A stretch of 64,000 bases of DNA, taken from Bacillus sp. BA3. Its GTDB lineage: Bacteria; Bacillota; Bacilli; Bacillales; DSM-1321. Position numbers and translations under genes: made by a program. A model generated the notes under the pieces. It worked only from the letters and a program-made list of their open reading frames with translations, made no database searches and had not been told where the DNA came from. Position 1 is the stretch's first letter, and each line of letters opens with the position of its first letter. Location of the stretch: positions 211,381-275,380 of the forward strand of contig PIZR01000004.1 of assembly GCA_002835675.1 (NCBI GenBank), read 5' to 3'. Positions 1 to 7,791 of this stretch are shown here, piece by piece.

Positions 1-813
1 AACCCCTGCTGCGATTGTAACCTTCTCCTTTTCTATAAGCTCAGCCAAAATCTTTGGGGTGAAATAGGGTCCCGGCAAAACCATCTTCGTTCCAAACCAA
101 ACACTGGCAAAAGGCATGCCCCAAGCATTTACATGAAACATCGGCACGACAGGAAGGGCTACATCACGTTCGCTTAATGCTGTGGAATCGGCAAGCCCCA
201 GTGCAATCGCATGCAGCAAAATTCCGCGATGTGAATAAACCACACCTTTCGGATTTCCAGTCGTGGCGGAAGTATAACATATGCCGGCAGGCGCATTTTC
301 ATCCAAGGTTTGAATGAATGGCTGTTTCGGATTCCCCTCGGCTAATAATTTTTCATAATGATAAATGGGTGAAAGGGTCGTTTCAGGCAGCTCCTCTTTA
401 TCCGTCATAATGATGTACCCTTCCACTGTCGTTAACTCATCTTTAATTGCTTCCAAGAGGGGAATGACATCTGGGTCTATCAGTAATAATCGATCCTCCG
501 CACTATTGACGATATAAGAAACATGTTGAGGAGACAGACGCATATTGATTGTATGAAGGACAGCACCATGACAAGGAATCGCAAAATATGCTTCTAAATG
601 CCGATGATGGTTCCAGGCAAGCGTTCCAATACGGTCACCGGTTTGAATGCCGAATTTTTCAAGATTACTGGCCAGCCTTCTTGTACGCTCAGCAATCTCT
701 GCATATGTAAATGTGTGAATTCCACCATCCGTACGCGAAACTACCTCTTTCTTCGGAAAATATTTTTCAGCTCTCTCAATGATTTGAGTCATGATCAATG
801 GAGTATCCATCAT
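1..813 (-). CDS. Long/medium-chain acyl-CoA ligase (AMP-binding), N-terminal part, cut by the window edge
   Basis: Reading the minus strand from an ATG at 813 gives 271 uninterrupted codons to the window edge. The product is an adenylate-forming fatty acid-CoA ligase: it would activate a fatty acid with ATP and load it on CoA. The AMP-binding P-loop is at residues 181-190 (TSATTGNPKG, with Ala where Gly is commonest), followed by VVYSHRG and the VVPMFHVNAWG segment typical of this family. The ribosome-binding site is AAGGGGGA about 8 nt before ATG; a second ATG follows directly. The adenylation C-terminal domain lies outside the window. Substrate chain length cannot be told from this part. 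Confidence 0.9.
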   Translation of the reverse strand, partial: MMDTPLIMTQIIERAEKYFPKKEVVSRTDGGIHTFTYAEIAERTRRLASNLEKFGIQTGDRIGTLAWNHHRHLEAYFAIPCHGAVLHTINMRLSPQHVSYIVNSAEDRLLLIDPDVIPLLEAIKDELTTVEGYIIMTDKEELPETTLSPIYHYEKLLAEGNPKQPFIQTLDENAPAGICYTSATTGNPKGVVYSHRGILLHAIALGLADSTALSERDVALPVVPMFHVNAWGMPFASVWFGTKMVLPGPYFTPKILAELIEKEKVTIAAGV

Positions 814-1205
814 TACAATCTCCCCCTTATATTAAAAGCATCCTCATTATATATTCGACCAGAAAAAATATAATCCTTTATCCCTAGGTGCCTTTTACGA
901 TTATTTTGAATTTGGGTTTATCTAGATAAAATTTTTAAATCAGTTTGACGATTTCGGAAAGGGAACGGATTTCTGAAACGACTGGAATGTTTTATAAATA
1001 AAAAACTGCAGGCAATCTCGCTTTCTTCGATTTGAAAGGATCAAACCGGTATATAACGGAATCATTTCTTAGGAGCGTAATCTGAAAAGTTATTTTTAAA
1101 CCCTCCAAATTTATCGGTGCAGTTCCCTGACATATATTTTTATGTTTCTTTCTAGAAAAAAGAGGAAATAGTAAAGATACAATTATATTTAGAGGGAGCT
1201 CATTT
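814..1205. other. Divergent intergenic region
   Basis: This separates the acyl-CoA ligase (leftward) from the amidinohydrolase-like gene (rightward) and must hold both promoters. It is AT-rich. I see no convincing operator, hairpin or RNA gene; the open frame at 992-1216 on the minus strand runs into the downstream gene start and lacks a ribosome-binding site. Confidence 0.4.
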
Positions 1206-2084
1206 ATGGTAAACAAAATAAACGAAGAACTAGAAGCTTATTGCGCGAGTGAATATTCAAAGCTATCACGGGTGATCGTCTGTGAACCTCGTTATATGGA
1301 AATCCGGGAGATCATTAACGAAACACAAAAAGAGTTTCAAGAGGAAAATATCGATCAAGCACTAGCCTTGAAGCAGCACACCCAATTTACAAAGGCACTT
1401 GAACACGAAGGAATTGAAGTCATAAAACTTACGCCTCAATTTACATATCCAGAACAAGTTTTCACTAGGGATATCGGTTTCACTCTTGGCAATACCGTTT
1501 ATGTGGCTGAGTTGGCAACAGGTATCAGGCAGGGTGAAGAACAAATATTGAAATCCTGGCTCGAAACGAATGGCATCTCATATTTCAACCTACTCAAAAA
1601 TCATATTGAGGGCGGGGACGTCCTTATTGACGGAAAGACCATCTATATTGGAATCAGTGAAAGAACGGATGAAACTTCCGTCAAGCATCTTCAAACCTTA
1701 TTACCGGAATACGATGTCATCGCGGTTCCTTTCATTGAAACATTCCTACATTTAGATTGTGTTTTCAATATCATATCACCGACAGAAGCGCTTATTTTTC
1801 CAGAGTCCTTTACAAAAAAAGAAATGGATTTATTATCTTCACGTTATGACATGATCGAAGTGACTAAAGAAGAACAATTCACATTAGGAACCAATGTGCT
1901 TTCGATTGGGAATAAAAAATTATTCAGTCTTCCATGTAATAAACAGGTAAATAGTGAGCTTCGTAAACGCGGATACGAAGTCATCGAAGTCGATATAAGC
2001 GAAATCATCAAGTCCGGCGGCTCCTTCCGTTGCTGCACTATGCCACTATTGAGGACAACGAATAAGAAGACTGATTCAGCCTGA
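1206..2084 (+). CDS. Dimethylarginine dimethylaminohydrolase/amidinotransferase-fold hydrolase
   Basis: A 292-residue protein of the guanidino-modifying (pentein) superfamily, similar to the DDAH/arginine deiminase group and to B. subtilis YkgA. Family hallmarks are all visible: FTRDIGF near residue 91, the EGGDVL strand, HLDCVFN with the catalytic His at about 182, and GGSFRCCT near the C-terminus with the probable catalytic Cys at 276. Such enzymes attack a guanidinium carbon through a Cys thiouronium intermediate. The exact substrate (methylarginine, arginine, agmatine) cannot be assigned. The start is an ATG 7 nt after AGAGGGAG. It stands alone and ends in a strong terminator. Confidence 0.85.
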   Translation: MVNKINEELEAYCASEYSKLSRVIVCEPRYMEIREIINETQKEFQEENIDQALALKQHTQFTKALEHEGIEVIKLTPQFTYPEQVFTRDIGFTLGNTVYVAELATGIRQGEEQILKSWLETNGISYFNLLKNHIEGGDVLIDGKTIYIGISERTDETSVKHLQTLLPEYDVIAVPFIETFLHLDCVFNIISPTEALIFPESFTKKEMDLLSSRYDMIEVTKEEQFTLGTNVLSIGNKKLFSLPCNKQVNSELRKRGYEVIEVDISEIIKSGGSFRCCTMPLLRTTNKKTDSA

Positions 2085-2091
2085 GCAAAAT

Positions 2092-2129
2092 GAAAGAACC
2101 CGGACTTGTATGGAAATCCGGGTTCTTTC
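2092..2129 (+). terminator. Rho-independent terminator
   Basis: A 13-bp stem (GAAAGAACCCGGA with its complement) with a short loop, followed by CGCCTTTTTT. It closes the amidinohydrolase-like gene. Confidence 0.9.
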
Positions 2130-2283
2130 GCCTTTTTTCAAAAAGGGTGTCATAAAACAGGAAGGAATAAGGGTTTAGTTCTTTTTTTAATGCCTCGATT
2201 CCATCCATTACACTTTTTCAAATAACTCTGTTGATATTGAGGCACATGAGAGTTCTAATGTTAATGCTTGTCTGGAGGCCTTT

Positions 2284-2682
2284 TCATTTATGCAGCAGTC
2301 TTAATAAGATTTTTGAATCCTTTCTATTTAACTGTACATACTTACTGTGTTCATCCTTCGTCAATTCTACAATCTTTCCATCAGGATTGACCCAAACATA
2401 ATATACGGTTAGTCTACCTTCGTTTTTCTCATCATTAAAATAAAAGATGAAGTCCGCCTCAGGATGATCTTCAGCCAACGCGAATTCTTCCCAATCTGCA
2501 TTTCTTACTATTTCTTTTGTTTTTTCTGTTTTCCCCATTTCTATCTTTTCTTTATATGCTTCGAATTTGTAGTGTTTACCTTCATACTTTTGAACGGAAA
2601 TATGTTCTTGCTTTGTTGTACAGCCCGAAGCTAACGTTATTGATAATAGGCTAAGTGCAACAAGCAGCTGTTTCCTTTTCAT
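2284..2682 (-). CDS. Small lipoprotein of unknown function
   Basis: A 132-residue precursor with a Lys/Arg-rich start, a hydrophobic stretch and the lipobox LASGC, so it should be lipidated and anchored on the outer face of the membrane. The mature part is charged and resembles small Bacillus lipoproteins with no known function; I recognise no domain. The ATG at 2682 is preferred over the in-frame ATG at 2691 because GAGGAG directly abuts the upstream one and lies 9 nt from the downstream one. The gene sits 5 nt after the small ORF 2688-2915, which contains the ribosome-binding site, so the two are probably co-translated. Confidence 0.7.
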   Translation of the reverse strand: MKRKQLLVALSLLSITLASGCTTKQEHISVQKYEGKHYKFEAYKEKIEMGKTEKTKEIVRNADWEEFALAEDHPEADFIFYFNDEKNEGRLTVYYVWVNPDGKIVELTKDEHSKYVQLNRKDSKILLRLLHK

Positions 2683-2687
2683 TAATG

Positions 2688-2915
2688 TCATCTCCTCATA
2701 CCCAATGGATTAATTATCCAATATATTTCATTATACTTCTCCACGCAAAAGAGTAATAGGTATGTTTGTCGATTAATTAACCAAAAAAACTTAAGCTTTT
2801 GGCTTAAGAGTTCTTGACCCCTTGTATCCCTTGGACCTGCATTCAACCATTCAGAAAGTAGTTGATGCAGCCTTCCTTCCATTTCATCAAAAGCACATAC
2901 TTGCTTATATTGCAT
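2688..2915 (-). CDS. Hypothetical small protein, coupled to the following lipoprotein
   Basis: A 75-residue frame with mixed charged N-terminal half and an aromatic-rich C-terminal half (WLINRQTYLLLFC). No domain recognised. Support comes mainly from position: its last codons (ATG AGG AGA TGA) carry the ribosome-binding site of the lipoprotein gene. Its own start has only a weak GGAATT upstream. It could be a real leader-type gene or chance. Confidence 0.4.
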   Translation of the reverse strand: MQYKQVCAFDEMEGRLHQLLSEWLNAGPRDTRGQELLSQKLKFFWLINRQTYLLLFCVEKYNEIYWIINPLGMRR

Positions 2916-3073
2916 TTAATTCCATTATTAGCCGACAATAAAGAACCCTTTTAAATTGATAAGCCTTCCCCTATTGAAAAGACTTAGCTAAAATTTGATA
3001 ATATTGAAATATCCTTGCTATAATTTCATGGGATAGCGTTTAGAAAAAAACAAGATTGAAAGGGGAATGTAAA

Positions 3074-3523
3074 ATGAATTATGTAAAAAATCAGCTAACA
3101 GTCATGCGCGGCAATCTTTTAAAAGAAATCGATGGAATCAAACCAGAGTTTATGGATGTACAGCCTGAAGGTTTTAATAATACAATCCATTGGCACCTTG
3201 GACATGTCCTTACTGCAGCCGAAAAATTTTTATTGGACTCCAATAGTGAATTGCCAGCGAATTACGGCCAACTATTCGGATATGGTTCAAAACCAGCGGA
3301 CTGGACTGGGGACGTACCTACCGTTGAAGTATTAAAGCAACAACTGCATGAACAACTCAATCGACTTCTTGAAATTCCAGAGGAACGATTGACTGAAAAA
3401 ACAGCACAGCCTTTCAACGGAATGGAAACAGTGGGGGAATTCATTAATTTTGTAGTGCTCCATGAAGCCAATCATATTGGACAAATTCACGCAATGAAAC
3501 TCTTAATCCAATCCAATAACTGA
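3074..3523 (+). CDS. DinB/YfiT-like four-helix-bundle protein (DinB_2)
   Basis: A 149-residue protein of the DinB superfamily, which includes metal-dependent thiol S-transferases (bacillithiol/mycothiol) and damage-inducible proteins. The metal-binding histidines are visible as HWHLGH near residue 43 and HEANHIGQI near the C-terminus. Function within the family is not determined by sequence alone. The ATG at 3074 is chosen because AAAGGGGAA ends 6-7 nt upstream; the in-frame TTG at 3056 overlaps that site. Confidence 0.85.
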   Translation: MNYVKNQLTVMRGNLLKEIDGIKPEFMDVQPEGFNNTIHWHLGHVLTAAEKFLLDSNSELPANYGQLFGYGSKPADWTGDVPTVEVLKQQLHEQLNRLLEIPEERLTEKTAQPFNGMETVGEFINFVVLHEANHIGQIHAMKLLIQSNN

Positions 3524-3537
3524 GATTAGACCATAAC

Positions 3538-3578
3538 TGTCACTCTGTATTTCTTGAAATAGGAGTGGCATTTTTTTA
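3538..3578 (+). terminator. Rho-independent terminator after the DinB-like gene
   Basis: GTCACTC...GAGTGGC stem with an inner TATTTC/GAAATA pairing, followed by ATTTTTTTATTTTT. Confidence 0.8.
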
Positions 3579-3638
3579 TTTTTCACAGTCAAATATGCTG
3601 TTTCAATCACTAATTGCCTCTGACATGGGAGTATGGGT

Positions 3639-3776
3639 GCTTTTATCTGAGTTCGAGCTTTTATCGTGAGTTCGAGCATCCACTCTTGAATTCGGAGCTT
3701 TTACTTGTGAGTTTGGCGCGTTTACTCGTGAATTTCGACCGTTTACTCGTGAATTTCGAGCGTTTACTCGTAAATA
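3639..3776. repeat. Degenerate ~21-22 bp tandem repeat
   Basis: About six imperfect copies of a unit close to 'GCGTTTACTCGTGAATTTCGA'. The last three copies are nearly identical, the first three diverged. The array keeps a short frame open (3614-3904) whose peptide is only the repeat translated, so I do not call a gene. It ends just before a terminator of the leftward SplA-like gene. Confidence 0.85.
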
Positions 3777-3783
3777 TAATCAA

Positions 3784-3816
3784 AAAGAGCCCCCGCTCTA
3801 TGAGCGAGGGCTTTCA
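3784..3816 (-). terminator. Terminator of the SplA-like gene
   Basis: On the minus strand AGCCCTCGCTC pairs with GAGCGGGGGCT (one mismatch), followed by CTTTTTG. Confidence 0.75.
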
Positions 3817-3842
3817 TCTGTTCATGCGAAGTGAACGTCTCT

Positions 3843-4091
3843 TTAAGTCATTTGGTTATCCATATAATCACTGTATGCTTTTTCCGCTGCGGCTTCCGAA
3901 GTGAACAAAGCATCATCGTCCTCAATCGTATGAAATGTATCGTTCAGGAACAAGGCAACTGCATTTGGATCTTTGGGATGCTGAACGATTTCCGCCGCCC
4001 TTATATTCGAAACGGTAGGAACGTGGGGATTATTATAAATCACAAACACCTCGTCACCGACTTGCACTTCTTTTGCATTGATTACACCCAT
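3843..4091 (-). CDS. SplA-domain protein (possible regulator of spore photoproduct lyase type)
   Basis: An 82-residue acidic protein. The pattern 'VGDEVFVIYNNPHVP..N...AEIVQHP..P...ALFL..T.H' matches my recollection of B. subtilis SplA (79 residues), the negative regulator encoded before splB. No splB gene lies next to it here, so if it is SplA-like its target is elsewhere or different. The ATG at 4091 has AAGGAAG 6 nt upstream; the in-frame ATG at 4109 does not. It is monocistronic with its own terminator. The family call rests on memory of the family, not an alignment. Confidence 0.55.
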   Translation of the reverse strand: MGVINAKEVQVGDEVFVIYNNPHVPTVSNIRAAEIVQHPKDPNAVALFLNDTFHTIEDDDALFTSEAAAEKAYSDYMDNQMT

Positions 4092-4183
4092 TGAATTCTT
4101 CCTTTCCATTACTGAGTTTACTTTAGCTTATGGAAAGAAGCTTATAATTATTTATGAAATATGACAGGCCTAAAAAGCGGAAT

Positions 4184-4224
4184 TATCTGAATGGGGCCCC
4201 TTCTATATGAAGGAGCCCCGCCAT
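4184..4224. terminator. Hairpin after the yhaX-like gene
   Basis: A long GC-rich inverted repeat (GAATGGGGCCCCTTC with GAAGGAGCCCCGCCATTC) just beyond the stop of the leftward HAD gene. The T-rich stretch on the minus strand is about 14 nt away, so termination is likely but not textbook. Confidence 0.5.
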
Positions 4225-5091
4225 TCACTTAAGCATATTCATCTTTTGTAAAAAATCGATTGGATGCTGTTTCCGGAAGAATTCCCTCAGCATATAGGCA
4301 ACACCATCTTGGTCATTGGAGCGCGTCACCCATTTAGCCACTTTCCTTACTTCCTCATCCGCATTGCCCATGGCAACTCCCAGACCGGAACCGGCAATCA
4401 TCTCGATATCATCCAATCCATCTCCAATCGAGACGATTTCCGTTCTTTTCACCTCTAAATGGTCAGCTAAATACAATACACCGCTCCATTTAGAAACACC
4501 CTTCGGAACGATTGTCAGCTTATGTCCTGGATGCAAGATTGCATCAACCTCAGGGAACATTTCCTTTATCAATTTCAACATATCATTTCGAGCACTTTTT
4601 TCTGGAAAGATAATGTCCATCTTCGTCGGGGCCATCGGCTGGTCAATAAGCTCTTCACTGATATCATCCACATAATTTTGAGCATAAATATTTTGATCAT
4701 TCAAATACATTACCGATTTACCAAGCAAATTCTCCGGGAGGTTCACCCGATTGCCCAGCGAGTATTTCTCATGAATGAGCAATATTTGACACGTTGTCTT
4801 TTCAAGCATTTGCACGAGCTCTGCAGTCAGTTCTTCTGATATTCTTTTTACCATTATCGGCTTTTCTATGGAAGCTCCGACAAAGGCTCCTTGCTGAGCA
4901 ACGATCATCGGATTTATTTTTAGGGCTTTGGCCACTTTTTTTGCTGAGTGATAGTTTCTTGACGTCACAAGTGCAACATGGACACCTTTTTGGTGAACAT
5001 AATCTATTGCTTCTTTAGTCGATTTATTTAAACGGCCATTCGACTGGAGCAATGTCCCGTCGATATTGACCGCAAGTAGTCGATATACCAT
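4225..5091 (-). CDS. yhaX: HAD-IIB (Cof-type) protein, YhaX-like, with Asn in place of the nucleophile Asp
   Basis: A 288-residue Cof-type HAD protein, the same length as B. subtilis YhaX and next to yheA as expected. HAD motif IV (GDGLDDIEMI) and the motif III lysine region are present, but motif I reads NIDGTLL: the first Asp, which normally forms the phospho-aspartate, is Asn. I recall the same substitution in YhaX, so it is probably an old family trait and the protein may not be an ordinary phosphatase. The start is MVYRLL at 5091, with GGGGGAGA 6 nt upstream; the open frame extends 62 codons further but without a ribosome-binding site. Confidence 0.8.
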   Translation of the reverse strand: MVYRLLAVNIDGTLLQSNGRLNKSTKEAIDYVHQKGVHVALVTSRNYHSAKKVAKALKINPMIVAQQGAFVGASIEKPIMVKRISEELTAELVQMLEKTTCQILLIHEKYSLGNRVNLPENLLGKSVMYLNDQNIYAQNYVDDISEELIDQPMAPTKMDIIFPEKSARNDMLKLIKEMFPEVDAILHPGHKLTIVPKGVSKWSGVLYLADHLEVKRTEIVSIGDGLDDIEMIAGSGLGVAMGNADEEVRKVAKWVTRSNDQDGVAYMLREFFRKQHPIDFLQKMNMLK

Positions 5092-5197
5092 GCTGATCTC
5101 CCCCATCTGTAGTATCCTCTTTCCAAATTTATGACTAAAATTTCGGGAATAGAACAAATAGTGATTCACGACCCTTGCAACGGTGCTTACAGGATAC

Positions 5198-5235
5198 AAA
5201 AAAACCCCCAACCAATTATGGAAGGGAGTCTTTAA
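5198..5235 (-). terminator. Probable terminator of yheA
   Basis: On the minus strand an imperfect stem (CTCCC...GGGGG) is followed by TTTTTTTG, immediately after the yheA stop. Weak stem, good T-run. Confidence 0.5.
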
Positions 5236-5239
5236 CTGC

Positions 5240-5596
5240 TTATTGCTGTTGTTCAGGTAAGCCATATAAATCTTCAAGCGGCTTCATGATAATTTTATTG
5301 AGGTCTGCTATGACCATGCTCATCCGTTGTTCAGCTTCCATCAATTGTGAAATGGTTGGGTTTTGTTGGACAAGCTGTACCGTCTTTTGTGCTTGCTCAA
5401 CCTCTTCCGGTGCAATCTCCTGTCCCATCATTTGCTTTTGCTGCAATGTCATCTGCAAATTACGGAAGTTTTCAAACATTCCTTTTGTTGCTTCATCAGA
5501 ATTGACAAGATCATATAAGCGTTGCAAATCGGCATATTCATTACTTGCCCTAATTGCCTTTTCCATTTCATACGCTGCATCATATACGTTACTCAT
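5240..5596 (-). CDS. yheA: YheA family protein (YlbF/YmcA-type, UPF0342)
   Basis: A 118-residue all-helical, Gln/Glu/Met-rich protein matching the YheA branch of the YlbF/YmcA superfamily. YlbF and YmcA form a complex with YaaT that influences RNase Y and development; the role of YheA itself is not established. The helical pattern 'YDAAYEMEKAIRASNEYADL' is typical of the N-terminus. Ribosome-binding site GGGAGGGG lies 6 nt before ATG. It lies between yhaX and the yheB remnant, the same neighbourhood as in B. subtilis. Confidence 0.85.
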   Translation of the reverse strand: MSNVYDAAYEMEKAIRASNEYADLQRLYDLVNSDEATKGMFENFRNLQMTLQQKQMMGQEIAPEEVEQAQKTVQLVQQNPTISQLMEAEQRMSMVIADLNKIIMKPLEDLYGLPEQQQ

Positions 5597-5669
5597 TTAT
5601 TTCCCCTCCCGGTAATCATTGTATTCCTACACCTTTTCCACTATAACAAATCCGATTGCGAATTACACG

Positions 5670-6277
5670 TCATCCTATTAAAACAGTTACGAAACCTTGA
5701 AATAAACCGATTATTCCACCAAGCAAAGCCCCAAGGTAGATGATTATCGACAATTCCTTCTTAGTGATGGAAACGATCATTTCCTCAAGTCGAGAAATGG
5801 AACCGGCTTATTCATGATCGAAGCGACAGGAAGCATTTCAGCCGTTTTTTCGTTATATCGTTTCTCTTCCGCCCATGTTTCATATTTACCAAGAAAGAAT
5901 GTTTGTAATCTCTGTTCTAACGTAAATGAAGAATTCTTCATTCCCAGTTGATCAAGCATTTGAGCAGTACTTTTTTCCATGGACAATGCTTTCTTTACTT
6001 CTGCCTTCACGAAAATTTTCATATTCTGTATAGAGGCATCTGATGACTTTACTTTGAATGCTCTCTGGCGTGATTAAATGATCAACACCAATTTGCCTAA
6101 CTGTTGCCTAACACATTCATGCCGCTTCGGAATCAACACTGTGTCATAGGCAGCTGTTTCCCGAAAATATAGATTGGTTTATAAAGTCTGAACAGCATTG
6201 TGATAGCTAATAATTTAGTGAAGCCACCTATTACAGCACCTAAGACGACCATACAGTATCCTTAACCAAAACTCCAT
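5670..6277 (-). pseudogene. yheB: Decayed yheB (DUF445 membrane protein)
   Basis: Fragments of a DUF445 protein lie in order in different frames. The N-terminal segment is [20 protein letters not shown] followed by [15 protein letters not shown]. After a frame change comes IPKRHECVRQQLGKLV, then VDHLITPESIQSKV. A 81-codon frame (5777-6022) follows, and after another shift the C-terminal [20 protein letters not shown] ends [19 protein letters not shown] at TGA 5670-5672. At least four shifts and a large internal loss are needed: about 200 residues remain of roughly 375. The original start is probably the ATG at 6277 (GGAG 7 nt upstream). The intact neighbour yheA supports the identity. Confidence 0.85.
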
Positions 6278-6413
6278 GAAATTTCTCCATTTATTGCTTT
6301 AAATAGAGGCTTGATGACACCTTCTAATTAAAAGAACATAGAATGTGTTATCCACATTTGCCCATCATTTAATTATTAAAGGATATTAAACTTAGTGCAA
6401 ACGGGGAATTATT
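6278..6413. other. Promoter region of the ATP-grasp operon
   Basis: AT-rich, between the yheB remnant and the first ATP-grasp gene. It must hold the operon promoter; I cannot assign a sigma factor with confidence. Confidence 0.35.
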
Positions 6414-7775
6414 ATGAACCTTAACCATCAGAAAGTTTTCATTACGGTAAATCCCGCAGAGACGCGAAAGAAGGCGCTACTGTTTATCGAAGAAAAACTA
6501 TTTGAGGAATGGGGCCTTCAATTTGGAGAACCCGTAACGATCATGGCTGGATGCCGTTCGGTCCCGGTACTTGTCCAGCCATTCCCGTCATCCCAGCCTA
6601 CATTGAAACTTTCATATGATATGAACCAAACTTTATCCTTACCCAGTTTTTCCGATCCAATCTCCGTCTCATACAATGCGGAAGGAAGGTCAATTAAAAT
6701 AGGCCCTTTCTTCGCTTCACTCATGAACCAGACTCCCTTGCAAGACGGGACATTCGGTGAGATGGAAAAATTTTATCAGGAAATGAAATCATATTGTAAT
6801 CAGCAGGGAATCCCCTTCTATTTAGTAAAATTGCAGTCTCTTCAAGAAGGAGTTGTGGAAGGCTACCTGCCTGGGCAAGATGGCTGGCAAACCTTGCCCC
6901 TCCCCATTCCTGATGTATTTTATAACCGGATACATTCGCGCAAACTTGAGGAATCACATTCTTTCAAGCTGTTTAAAACTGAACTGGAGGAACGGTCGAT
7001 ACCGATGTTCAATGGAAGGTTCCTCTCCAAACATGATGTACATGAACTGCTAATCTTAGAAAATGAGCTATTGCCAAATTTGCCGGAGACGATACTTTTT
7101 AACGAAATTGAATCTTTCTTGAGGTTTATAGAAAAGCATTCGGTAATCTACTTTAAACCCGCATCAGGCAGCCAAGGCAGGAATATATGCAGATTAACGC
7201 AAGTAGCTGGAAAATGGAAAATCGAGCAATCCGGAAATCTCCAGGATGTGCATTTTGCTGATACGGATGAAAAGTTGTACGAAACCTTAAAAAGGTTTTC
7301 CAGAAAACAATCCTTCATTCTTCAAAAAGGGATTTCCCTATTCGAAACCGATCAGAGAAAAGTTGATTTCCGTATACTTCTTCACCGGAACGAACTGCTT
7401 GAATGGAAAGTTTCTTCAATGGTTGCCCGGATTGGGGACCCTGGCACTATCGTTTCCAATCTTGCACAAGGCGGCTTGATGAAAAATGGCCCGGATTTTC
7501 TAAAGGAAGCATTTGACCTTCAGAACGCCAGCCGCATATATCAAAAGCTCGTTCGGCTGGCTAAAAACACTGCCCAGGCCTTGGTCGAAAACCATGAAGA
7601 TTCATTCGGGGAGCTAGGGATCGATTTAGCACTGGATACCGATACCCATCCTTGGATCATCGAAGTGAATTCAAAGCCTTCGAAAAAATTTCAAGGCAAC
7701 TATGAAACCTTTCGTCCATCAGTAAAATCCATCATAGATTTCATGCTTGCCCTTAACCGCGAAAACCATCCATAA
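6414..7775 (+). CDS. YheC/YheD-family ATP-grasp protein 1 (endospore coat associated)
   Basis: A 453-residue protein with an N-terminal domain of about 100-130 residues and a C-terminal ATP-grasp domain. Typical features are the PDVFYNRIHSR element, YFKPASGSQGRNI (glycine-rich ATP loop), VDFRILLH, and the metal/ATP-binding end IIEVNSKPSKKF. Family members in Bacilli (YheC, YheD) are associated with the spore coat; the ligase substrate is unknown. It is the first of four similar genes that overlap or nearly touch. Ribosome-binding site CGGGGA is 6-7 nt before ATG. The length equals that of B. subtilis YheD. Confidence 0.85.
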   Translation: MNLNHQKVFITVNPAETRKKALLFIEEKLFEEWGLQFGEPVTIMAGCRSVPVLVQPFPSSQPTLKLSYDMNQTLSLPSFSDPISVSYNAEGRSIKIGPFFASLMNQTPLQDGTFGEMEKFYQEMKSYCNQQGIPFYLVKLQSLQEGVVEGYLPGQDGWQTLPLPIPDVFYNRIHSRKLEESHSFKLFKTELEERSIPMFNGRFLSKHDVHELLILENELLPNLPETILFNEIESFLRFIEKHSVIYFKPASGSQGRNICRLTQVAGKWKIEQSGNLQDVHFADTDEKLYETLKRFSRKQSFILQKGISLFETDQRKVDFRILLHRNELLEWKVSSMVARIGDPGTIVSNLAQGGLMKNGPDFLKEAFDLQNASRIYQKLVRLAKNTAQALVENHEDSFGELGIDLALDTDTHPWIIEVNSKPSKKFQGNYETFRPSVKSIIDFMLALNRENHP

Positions 7776-7791
7776 AAGGAGTTGCTAGCAC

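Noticed and set aside
992-1216. 74-codon frame on the minus strand
   Set aside because: No ribosome-binding site, overlaps the start of the DDAH-like gene and has no recognisable domain.
3614-3904. 96-codon frame
   Set aside because: It is the 21-22 bp repeat read in one frame and runs into the terminator and 3' end of the SplA-like gene.
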